NCBI GenBank assembly: GCA_009783605.1
Contig: WRDE01000165.1
Location: 1 to 5,492, forward strand
Length of the DNA stretch: 5,492 nt
Reading direction: 5' to 3'
From: Oscillospiraceae bacterium
GTDB lineage: Bacteria; Bacillota; Clostridia; Oscillospirales; Acutalibacteraceae
Under the pieces are notes generated by a model. The model searched no databases and had not been told where the DNA came from. It saw only the letters and a program-made list of their open reading frames with translations. Below are positions 1 to 5,154 of this stretch, in pieces. Position 1 is the stretch's first letter; every line of letters begins with the position of its first letter. Made by a program: the position numbers and the translations under genes.

Positions 1-1040
1 CGCATATAGGCCATTCCCTTGTTGATGGCGTCCTGGTGGGAGCCGGAAAAGGCGGTGAAGACCAGCTCGCCGGCGTAGGGCTGCCGCTCGTGGACATGCA
101 TTTTGGTGTACCGCTCATATTTGGCCCGCAGCCGCGGCAGGTCGGAGAAGTTCAGGCCGGGGTCGACGCCCTGGGAATAGAGGTTCAGCGCGAGGGTGAC
201 GAGATCTAAGTTGCCGGTGCGCTCGCCGTTGCCGAACAGCGTCCCCTCCACCCGCTGGGCGCCGGCCAGCAGCCCCAGCTCGGCGGCGGCCACGCCGGTG
301 CCCCGGTCGTTGTGGGGGTGCAGGCTGATGATGGCGGCTTCCCGGCCGCGCAGGTTGCGGATGAAGTATTCGATCTGGTCGGCGTGGGTGTTGGGGGTAC
401 ACAGCTCGACGGTATTCGGCAGGTTCAGGATCACCGGTCGCTCCGGCGTCGCGTCCAGAGCCGCCATCACCGCCTCGCAGACCGCCAGCGCGTTGTCCGG
501 CTCGGTGCCGGAAAAACTCTCGGGGGAATATTCGTAACGCAGGGCGGTGCCCTCCACCTTTTCGCCCAGTTCCCGGACCAGCTTGGCGCCGGCCACCGCG
601 ATGTCGATGATGCCGGCCATGTCGGTTTTGAACACCGTCCGGCGCTGGAGCGCCGAGGTGGCGTTATAAAAATGCACAATGGCGCTTTTGGCGCCGGCGA
701 TCGCCTCAAAGGTGCGGCGGATCAGGTGTTCCCGGGCCTGCACCAACACCTGAATGGTGACGCCGTCGGGGATATGGCCGCCCTCGATCAACTCGCGGCA
801 GACCTCGAACTCCACCTCGGAAGCCGAGGGGAAGCCGATTTCGATCTCCTTGAACCCGATCTCGCAGAGCATCCGGAAAAAGGACAGCTTTTCCCGCAGA
901 CTCATCGGATCGACCAGCGCCTGATTCCCGTCCCGCAGATCAACGCTGCACCAGACCGGCGCCTGCGTGAGTGTATTATTCGGCCAGCGCCGGTCGGCCA
1001 GCGGGACCTGGGGGAAAGGCTGATATTTTTGGTGGGACAT
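1..1040 (-). CDS. leuA: 2-isopropylmalate synthase, type-2 LeuA, 5' part (C-terminus beyond window)
   Basis: LeuA condenses acetyl-CoA with 2-oxoisovalerate, the committed step of leucine biosynthesis, in the cytosol. The visible 346 codons cover most of the TIM-barrel catalytic domain. Key motifs are DLRDGNQAL (residues 34-42, with the metal ligand Asp35 and catalytic Arg36), HPHNDRGTG (241-249, metal-ligand histidines 241 and 243), FGNGERTGN (269-277) and FSGSHQDAINKG (331-342). These match the longer LeuA form known from actinobacteria and yeast rather than the shorter E. coli form. The start is the ATG at 1040-1038, preceded by GGAG (1051-1048) at seven-base spacing. The family is usually about 550 or more residues, so the C-terminal leucine-binding regulatory domain should lie left of the window. 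No leucine T-box or other long leader fits in the 187-bp upstream gap. The gene is divergent from the germination operon. The family call is secure; only the end is unseen. Confidence 0.95.
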   Translation of the reverse strand, partial: MSHQKYQPFPQVPLADRRWPNNTLTQAPVWCSVDLRDGNQALVDPMSLREKLSFFRMLCEIGFKEIEIGFPSASEVEFEVCRELIEGGHIPDGVTIQVLVQAREHLIRRTFEAIAGAKSAIVHFYNATSALQRRTVFKTDMAGIIDIAVAGAKLVRELGEKVEGTALRYEYSPESFSGTEPDNALAVCEAVMAALDATPERPVILNLPNTVELCTPNTHADQIEYFIRNLRGREAAIISLHPHNDRGTGVAAAELGLLAGAQRVEGTLFGNGERTGNLDLVTLALNLYSQGVDPGLNFSDLPRLRAKYERYTKMHVHERQPYAGELVFTAFSGSHQDAINKGMAYM

Positions 1041-1087
1041 GGGCTCACTCCGTTCGCAGTGATTAGTGGACAGTGGTTATTCTTTAA

Positions 1088-1116
1088 TTTTTACCATATA
1101 ATAAATAAAAAAGCAA
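1088..1116 (-). promoter_or_regulatory. Weak candidate sigma-A promoter of leuA
   Basis: Read on the minus strand, TTGCTT (1116-1111) is followed after 17 bases by TAAAAA (1093-1088). Matches to TTGACA/TATAAT are only 3 of 6 and 4 of 6. A better -10 word, TATTAT (1103-1098), lies inside the spacer but lacks a convincing -35. leuA must be transcribed from this AT-rich gap or very close to it, but the exact promoter is uncertain. Confidence 0.25.
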
Positions 1117-1132
1117 GAAAATTTCTTTACCC

Positions 1133-1161
1133 GTATAATTCTCTGTCCGCCCGCCATACTG
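1133..1161 (+). promoter_or_regulatory. Candidate forespore sigma-G-like promoter of the ger operon
   Basis: GTATA at 1133-1137 and CATACTG at 1155-1161, with a 17-base spacer, fit the Bacillus sigma-G pattern (GHATR, about 17-18 bases, CATWHTA) with one mismatch at the last base. Transcription would start near 1168, leaving about 60 bases of leader before the gerA ATG. Germinant receptor operons in Bacillus are transcribed in the forespore by sigma-G, so the site is where one would expect it. A TATAAT at 1134-1139 overlaps it but has no recognisable -35 at the right distance. This is a motif match only. Confidence 0.45.
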
Positions 1162-1172
1162 ATAATACCACA

Positions 1173-1210
1173 ACTGACCACTAATCACTATTCACTAATC
1201 ACTGACCACT
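1173..1210. repeat. Short direct repeats of CACTAATCACT and ACTGACCACT
   Basis: ACTGACCACT occurs at 1173-1182 and again at 1201-1210, a 28-base offset. CACTAATCACT occurs at 1179-1189 and 1193-1203. An inverted copy of CACTAATCACTG lies at 1057-1068 in the left arm of the large inverted repeat. The whole block is built from a few related words ending in CACT and lies in the 5' leader of the gerA operon. It looks like low-complexity, slippage-prone intergenic repeat DNA rather than an operator, because the spacings are irregular. Confidence 0.75.
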
Positions 1211-1227
1211 GCGAACGGAGTGAGCCT

Positions 1228-2640
1228 ATGCTTGAAATTACCGCCAATTCATTACGCGGCGTTTTATCCGCTTCCGATATCGTGTTTCTGCCGCTTAGGA
1301 TCCATCAGAATCCGGCGCTGAAGGCGACGCTGCTGTATATTGACGGGATGGTCAATGCGCTGGTGCTGAACAGCAATGTGCTGAAGCCGCTGACCCAGCA
1401 GCCGGCCTTTGACAATATCGATTCCCCGCGCAGGGTGGTGGAATTCATCCAGGCCGGCGCGGTGTATCACGGCGCCCATAAGTTAGTGGAGGATACCGAA
1501 ACGCTGTTGGACGAGCTGTTCATGGGCAACGCGCTGTTGATTTTTGATGAGCTGCGGCAGGCGGTCTCCTTCGACGTCAAGGGGTTTGAGCGGCGGGGGA
1601 TCAGCGAGCCGACCGGCGAAAATGTGATCAAGGGGCCGAAGGACACCTTTGTGGAGGTGCTCCGGGTCAACACCGCCACCGTCCGCCGCCGGATCCGGTC
1701 GGCCGCGCTGAAGATACGGGATTTTACCGTCGGGGACCAAATACCCGCCGGGGTGGCGATGGTGTATTTGGAGGGCGCGGCCGATCCGGCGTTGGTGGAG
1801 CGGGTGGCCGAACGGATCCGGAACATCCGGATCGAGCGGGTGATGTCGGCCGGGGATTTCGAGGAGCAGATCATCGACCGGAAATACGCGCTGTTCCCCC
1901 AGACCGTCTATACCGAACGGCCGGACCGGTTCTGCGCGAATATCTGCGAGGGCAAGATCGGGCTGCTGATCGACGGGTTCCCGGTGGCGTATGTGGCGCC
2001 GGGGGTGTTCACCATGCTGCTGCAGTCGGCGGAGGATTATGCTCAGAACTGGCTGCTGGGCTCGGCGGTCCGGGCGCTGCGGTATCTTGCCGGGTTTTTG
2101 TCGCTGGTGCTGCCGGCCTTTTATATCGGGGTTACCGCCTTTCACCATGAGCTGCTGCCGGAAAAGCTGGCGCTGTCCATCGTGCGGAGCAAGGAGGCGG
2201 TGCCGTTCACCTCGACGGTGGAGGTGTTAGTGATGCTGCTGGCTTTTGAGGTGCTGATCGAGGCGGGGATCCGGCTGCCGAAGACCGTCGGGTCGGCGGT
2301 ATCCATCGTCGGCGGGTTGGTGGTCGGCGACGCCGCCGTGTCGGCCAAATTCGTCTCGCCGGCGGTGGTGGTGATCGTCGCCGTCACCGGCATCTGCGGG
2401 TTTATCATCCCCAGCCAGGATCTGGCCAACGCCTTCCGGATAACCCGGATGCTGTTGGTGGCCGCCGCGGCGGTGGCCGGGCTGTACGGGCTGGCGCTGG
2501 CGCTGCTGCTGCTGCTGTACTATCTCTGCACCCTCACCAGCTTCGGCGAGCCGTTTATGCGGCCCTATAAATCCAAGCGGGGCGCCCGGCTGCTGGCAGA
2601 CGGGTTTTTCCGGTTTCCGGAGCAGGAGGACAGCCGATGA
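1228..2640 (+). CDS. gerA: GerA-family spore germination protein (germinant receptor A subunit)
   Basis: This is the A subunit of a germinant receptor in the inner spore membrane, a family now thought to oligomerise into a channel-like assembly. The 470 residues show the family order. A soluble N-terminal half (about 1-280) contains LLYIDGMV (35-42), RGISEP (123-128), GPKDTF plus a following NTA and RRRIR (136-157), FPQ (223-225), TERPD (229-233) and EDY (269-271). A membrane half follows from about 283, with EAGIRLP (345-351) and hydrophobic segments near 283-304, 328-345, 376-396 and 405-433. A run of five CTG codons (2503-2517) encodes five leucines in the last segment. The N-terminus is short, without the long hydrophilic extension of some homologues. 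The ATG at 1228 has GGAG at 1217-1220, seven bases upstream. The gene overlaps gerC by four bases. The symbol is at family level; the germinant cannot be read from sequence. Confidence 0.96.
   Translation: MLEITANSLRGVLSASDIVFLPLRIHQNPALKATLLYIDGMVNALVLNSNVLKPLTQQPAFDNIDSPRRVVEFIQAGAVYHGAHKLVEDTETLLDELFMGNALLIFDELRQAVSFDVKGFERRGISEPTGENVIKGPKDTFVEVLRVNTATVRRRIRSAALKIRDFTVGDQIPAGVAMVYLEGAADPALVERVAERIRNIRIERVMSAGDFEEQIIDRKYALFPQTVYTERPDRFCANICEGKIGLLIDGFPVAYVAPGVFTMLLQSAEDYAQNWLLGSAVRALRYLAGFLSLVLPAFYIGVTAFHHELLPEKLALSIVRSKEAVPFTSTVEVLVMLLAFEVLIEAGIRLPKTVGSAVSIVGGLVVGDAAVSAKFVSPAVVVIVAVTGICGFIIPSQDLANAFRITRMLLVAAAAVAGLYGLALALLLLLYYLCTLTSFGEPFMRPYKSKRGARLLADGFFRFPEQEDSR
2624..2640 (+). promoter_or_regulatory. 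Strong RBS and ATGA stop/start overlap between gerA and gerC
   Basis: AGGAGG at 2624-2629 lies inside the end of gerA, seven bases before the ATG at 2637. That ATG shares ATGA with the gerA stop TGA (2638-2640). The arrangement implies translational coupling and fixes the gerC start. Confidence 0.9.
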
Positions 2641-3725
2641 AACAAGCCTTAGCCGCCGTCGTCGGCGTGCTGATGATCGCGCAGCTGTATTATGGCAAGG
2701 ATTTTTTGCCGGCACGGGGGGAGTTGACCGATACCTCGCCGGCCATCGTCTTTGGCGTCGACAGAGACGGCGGTGAGGTGGAGGTTACGCTGGTACTGCA
2801 CAACGCCGAGCAGGGCGGCGAAGGCAAGATGAAGCCGGAGGACGGGGATGACGGGGGAGAGGAAAACAACGCGGTGATCTCCGCACGGGCGCCTACCGCC
2901 GCCGCGGCGCTCCAGAAGATCCGGCGGCGCTGTGCCAAATCGGTCACCACCGGCGCCGTCGCCTTTTTCATCATCGGGGAGAAAGCGGCAGAGGAATTGC
3001 ATGCCCTTGCGGGCTTTTTGGTCCGCGACAACAGTTTTTCGCTGACTTCCCAGGTGTTTATCGCCAAAGATGGCGCCCGGGAGCTGTTGGGCGGCGCCGA
3101 CCCCGAGAGCTGGATCGGGGGGTTAGATATCTACGGCGAGGATTCCGGTAACGCCGCCATATCGTCGCCGTACCGTTTGTTAGAGCTGCTGCGGGACCTG
3201 AGTGGCGGCGGAGATTTTACCGTACCGGTGTTGTTGAAGGGGCAGGAGAAAGACGGGATATTGCCGGACGGCTACGCCGTAATCAAAAACGGCGGGCCGG
3301 CGGGGTATATCGGGCGGGAGGCCGCTCGGGGATATCATCTGCTGACCGGCAAACCGGTCGAATCGGTGCTGGATATCCAGCTGCCGGCGGGGACCGCCGC
3401 CCTGCGGGTGGAAAAGGCCCGGGTAAGCTGCGATTTTAACTTCTCGGACGCCGCGCTGACCGGGATACACGCCGTTGTACGGGTAACTGTCGGGGCGGAG
3501 GAGACACCGGCGGGGCCGGCGGGTTTGGAAAAAGCCGCCGCCGGTGTTTTGCGGGAGGAGATAGAGCGGGTGCTGGCGCTGCGGGAACAGTGGGGTTCGG
3601 ATTTTCTGGGATTGAGCGGAAGATTGCGGATGCGGCATCCGGTGCGGTGGGAGCGGATGGCCGACCGTGAAAGAATCATCGCGGAGACGCCGGTGACGGT
3701 GGAAATTATTTGTACGGTGCGGTGA
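2637..3725 (+). CDS. gerC: Ger(x)C-family germination protein, lacking the lipobox cysteine
   Basis: This is the C subunit of the receptor. Characterised homologues are lipoproteins on the outer face of the inner spore membrane. The 362 residues begin with a hydrophobic signal-like segment (about 4-18). No cysteine follows it, and the usual GCWDRRE-type motif is absent; the equivalent region reads ARGELTDTSPAIVFGVD (26-42). The only cysteines are at 99, 265 and 359. The remainder fits the family: a middle domain, then DGYAVIKNG plus GYIGREAARG (211-232) and LLTGKP (235-240), which match the conserved strand/helix region, and a C-terminal domain with a GSDFLGLSGRLRMRHPVRW stretch (320-338). 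An acidic low-complexity insert covers about 60-77. The start is fixed by AGGAGG and the ATGA overlap with gerA. If the protein is made as read, it would be anchored by an uncleaved N-terminal helix. The family call is strong and the anchoring is inferred. Confidence 0.9.
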   Translation: MKQALAAVVGVLMIAQLYYGKDFLPARGELTDTSPAIVFGVDRDGGEVEVTLVLHNAEQGGEGKMKPEDGDDGGEENNAVISARAPTAAAALQKIRRRCAKSVTTGAVAFFIIGEKAAEELHALAGFLVRDNSFSLTSQVFIAKDGARELLGGADPESWIGGLDIYGEDSGNAAISSPYRLLELLRDLSGGGDFTVPVLLKGQEKDGILPDGYAVIKNGGPAGYIGREAARGYHLLTGKPVESVLDIQLPAGTAALRVEKARVSCDFNFSDAALTGIHAVVRVTVGAEETPAGPAGLEKAAAGVLREEIERVLALREQWGSDFLGLSGRLRMRHPVRWERMADRERIIAETPVTVEIICTVR

Positions 3726-3754
3726 ACGGCTTATCGAAGGAAGGGTGAAGGCAT

Positions 3755-3946
3755 ATGACCGCGTTTATAGCGGGGGTATTGTTGTTGATATTTTTGGATA
3801 CATGGGGCTATAGCCGCGGCGCGAAACCGAAGGATATGGCGGTGTATTATCTGCTGATGGGGTTGGTGCTGACCGGAGCGGCGGTCTTTTCGATTTTTCC
3901 GGAGCTGCCGAGCCTGACATATATGCTATTGGGATGGATAAAATGA
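3755..3946 (+). CDS. Small two-helix membrane protein, candidate germinant receptor D subunit
   Basis: This 63-residue protein has two predicted membrane segments (about 3-17 and 29-48) separated by a short basic loop containing RGAKPKD (21-27). It lies between gerC (29-base gap) and gerB (4-base overlap), so it is very probably translated as part of the operon. Purine-rich Shine-Dalgarno sequence precedes the ATG (GGAAGGG at 3739-3745, GAAGG at 3747-3751). Small two-helix D subunits encoded in or beside ger operons are known in Bacillus and modulate receptor responses; size, topology and position match that class. Sequence similarity cannot be judged by eye for so small a hydrophobic protein, so the D-subunit role is inference. 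The ORF itself is well supported by its spacing and coupling. Confidence 0.75.
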   Translation: MTAFIAGVLLLIFLDTWGYSRGAKPKDMAVYYLLMGLVLTGAAVFSIFPELPSLTYMLLGWIK

Positions 3947-5016
3947 AGAAAATCAATGCCCGGCAGGCCTACCTGCTGTTTGTGCTGGCCTCCCTCTCGC
4001 CGTCGCTGCGGTTTACCGGCAAGCTCTGCGCCGCTTACGGCGGATCCGCCGGATGGGTGGGGATTCTGCTCAGCTGCGGGGCGTTTTATGGGCTGGCCCG
4101 ACTGCTGGCGGTGCTCTGTGCCGGGGGCGGGCTGTATGACCGCTGCCGCCGGATTGTCGGGAAGCCGGCCGGGACCGCCGCCGGCGTCGTCTATATGCTG
4201 TGGCTGCTGCTGCTGGCCGCTTTTACGCTGCGGGATTTTGCCGGAAAGCTCGCGGTCTCCTTCCTGCCGGGGCCGCCGGCCGCTTTTTTTATGGTTACGC
4301 TGCTGGCGGTCTGCTTTCTGATTTTGAAAGGAAACCGGGAGCATTTTGCGCGGATGGCGGCTATCGGCTGCTGGGCGGCGGTATTGGCGGTGGCGGCGGC
4401 GGTACTGCTGACGCTGCCGGAGATGAAAATCGAGCATCTCTGGCCGGTCACCCATTACCAGGCCGGGCCGATTCTGCGCAGCATCGTACCGATGCTGGGC
4501 GTCTACGCCTATCTGACCTTCCTGCTGCTCTCCGGCGGCGAAGCGGAAAAATCCGAAGAGCTCAAAAAATATGCCCCGGCGGCCACCGCGGCGATGGGGC
4601 TGATCAATATCGCCGTATTTGCCGCCACCGCCGGGGTGTTCGGGCCGGAACTGACACAGCAGCTGCCGGCGCCTTTTTACATGGCGGTCAAGTCGATCCG
4701 GATCTTCAAAACCGTCCAGCGGTTAGAATCGCTGTTTCTGATTTTCTGGATCCTGGCGGATCTGGCGCTGTTGGTGCTGTTGCTGCATACCGTGCTGGCG
4801 CTGCTCCGGCGCACCGTCCGGACCGAGCGGACGGAGATGTATGCAGCGCCGGTGCTGGCCGGGGTATACGGGCTGGCCCTGCTGATCGCCGGGAATATCG
4901 CCGAAACCGAAGAATTTGCCCGGCAGATCGTGATACCGGTCAACATCGCGCTGGGATTCGGGGCGCCGGTTTTGCTGGGGATTGTGGGGCGGGGGAGGAG
5001 AGAAATGAAAAATTAA
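3943..5016 (+). CDS. gerB: GerB-family spore germination protein (germinant receptor B subunit)
   Basis: This integral membrane subunit belongs to the APC transporter superfamily and is the likely germinant-binding component. Reading from 3943 gives 357 residues, normal for the family, with about ten hydrophobic segments (roughly 9-25, 36-58, 80-97, 112-129, 137-157, 178-197, 211-233, 261-286, 300-319, 328-348). Family signatures include KINARQAY at the N-terminus, GKPAGT (73-78) after the second helix, and RLESLFLIFWI (260-270), which matches the conserved helix-8 region. I chose the ATG at 3943 because it overlaps the stop of the small upstream gene as ATGA, like the gerA/gerC junction, and GGGATGG lies just before it. 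An in-frame ATG at 3934 would add three residues but has no visible Shine-Dalgarno. The last codons (EMKN and stop) run into an AT-rich repeat, so the C-terminus may have been reshaped by it. Confidence 0.94.
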   Translation: MKKINARQAYLLFVLASLSPSLRFTGKLCAAYGGSAGWVGILLSCGAFYGLARLLAVLCAGGGLYDRCRRIVGKPAGTAAGVVYMLWLLLLAAFTLRDFAGKLAVSFLPGPPAAFFMVTLLAVCFLILKGNREHFARMAAIGCWAAVLAVAAAVLLTLPEMKIEHLWPVTHYQAGPILRSIVPMLGVYAYLTFLLLSGGEAEKSEELKKYAPAATAAMGLINIAVFAATAGVFGPELTQQLPAPFYMAVKSIRIFKTVQRLESLFLIFWILADLALLVLLLHTVLALLRRTVRTERTEMYAAPVLAGVYGLALLIAGNIAETEEFARQIVIPVNIALGFGAPVLLGIVGRGRREMKN

Positions 5017-5040
5017 GAATTATGAATTTAAGAATATTAT
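5003..5040. repeat. AT-rich low-complexity repeat at the gerB stop codon
   Basis: TTAAGAAT occurs at 5013-5020 and 5028-5035 with related words (ATTATGAATTT) between. The composition drops abruptly from GC-rich gerB coding sequence to almost pure A/T here. The block includes the gerB stop codon (5014-5016). It resembles the AATTAAGAATTATGAATT-type intergenic repeats scattered in many clostridial genomes; that comparison is from memory and not a search. Confidence 0.6.
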
Positions 5041-5069
5041 ACATTTTTTTGATGAGCTTTTTGCCGGGA

Positions 5070-5118
5070 ATATCATAAAACCGGAGCGGATATTGAATCC
5101 GCTCCGGTTTTATGATAT
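5070..5118 (+). terminator. Rho-independent-type hairpin ending the ger operon
   Basis: A 22-bp perfect inverted repeat (5070-5091 and 5097-5118) encloses a 5-base loop, ATTGA. The core is CCGGAGCGGAT pairing with ATCCGCTCCGG, flanked by AAAA on the left and TTTT (5108-5111) on the right. The U-tract after the GC core is short and then pairs on as TATGATAT, so strength is uncertain. The A/T symmetry would allow it to act in both directions. It lies 54 bases past the gerB stop and before the next gene. Confidence 0.8.
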
Positions 5119-5121
5119 GAT
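5093..5121 (+). promoter_or_regulatory. Sigma-A-type promoter of the downstream glycosyltransferase
   Basis: TTGAAT (5093-5098) and TATGAT (5116-5121) are separated by exactly 17 bases and match the housekeeping consensus at 4 of 6 and 5 of 6 positions. Transcription would start near 5128, about 27 bases before the ATG at 5155. The -35 starts in the loop of the terminator hairpin and the spacer is the hairpin's right arm. Confidence 0.55.
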
Positions 5122-5154
5122 ATCCGCATAGTTTACTTATCGAAAGGCGACGCC

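Larger units (their letters stand above)
1042..1226. repeat. 20-bp perfect inverted repeat bounding the leuA/gerA intergenic region
   Basis: The arm CACTGCGAACGGAGTGAGCC at 1207-1226 is exactly the reverse complement of 1042-1061. Allowing one mismatch (1041 against 1227), the symmetry extends into both start codons, giving 23 of 24 positions across 1038-1061 and 1207-1230. Each arm therefore supplies the Shine-Dalgarno GGAG and the spacer for one of the two divergent genes. The roughly 145-bp interior is AT-rich in its left and central part. The layout resembles a small MITE-like element, or two opposed copies of a dispersed repeat. No target-site duplication is visible outside the arms. Confidence 0.9.

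Noticed and set aside
1097..1102. TATAAT on the plus strand as a -10 box
   Set aside because: No -35-like hexamer is found 16-18 bases upstream, and the AT-rich composition makes the word likely by chance. The same applies to TATAAT at 1134-1139.
312..1184. Long plus-strand ORF (290 codons) across the leuA region
   Set aside because: It is the antisense shadow of leuA, whose minus-strand frame has clear catalytic motifs (DLRDGNQAL, HPHNDRGTG). The ORF product has no recognisable motif, and its tail reads through intergenic repeats.
1041..1227. Leucine T-box riboswitch upstream of leuA
   Set aside because: The gap is only 187 bp, is dominated by the inverted repeat, and shows no T-box-like GGTGG-ACCGCG motif or terminator stem on the minus strand.
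1..1230. Functional link between LeuA and the germination operon (for example leucine as germinant)
   Set aside because: Adjacency of divergent genes alone is not evidence. Nothing in the receptor sequence reveals its ligand.
1808..1834. Small dyad around GGATCCGGAACATCCGGATC inside gerA
   Set aside because: It is explained by repeated CGG/ATC codons in a GC-rich gene; there is no regulatory context.
1483..2148. Minus-strand ORF of 221 codons inside gerA
   Set aside because: It is antisense to conserved gerA motifs, with Arg/Pro/His-rich composition typical of a shadow frame and no RBS.
4200..5078. Plus-strand ORF of 292 codons overlapping gerB
   Set aside because: It is a +1-type shadow in GC-rich DNA rich in Gly/Ala/Arg. 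The gerB frame carries the membrane helices and family motifs.
5023..5079. Possible 18-codon peptide after gerB
   Set aside because: It begins in the AT-rich repeat, has no Shine-Dalgarno and ends inside the terminator arm; there is no support for translation.
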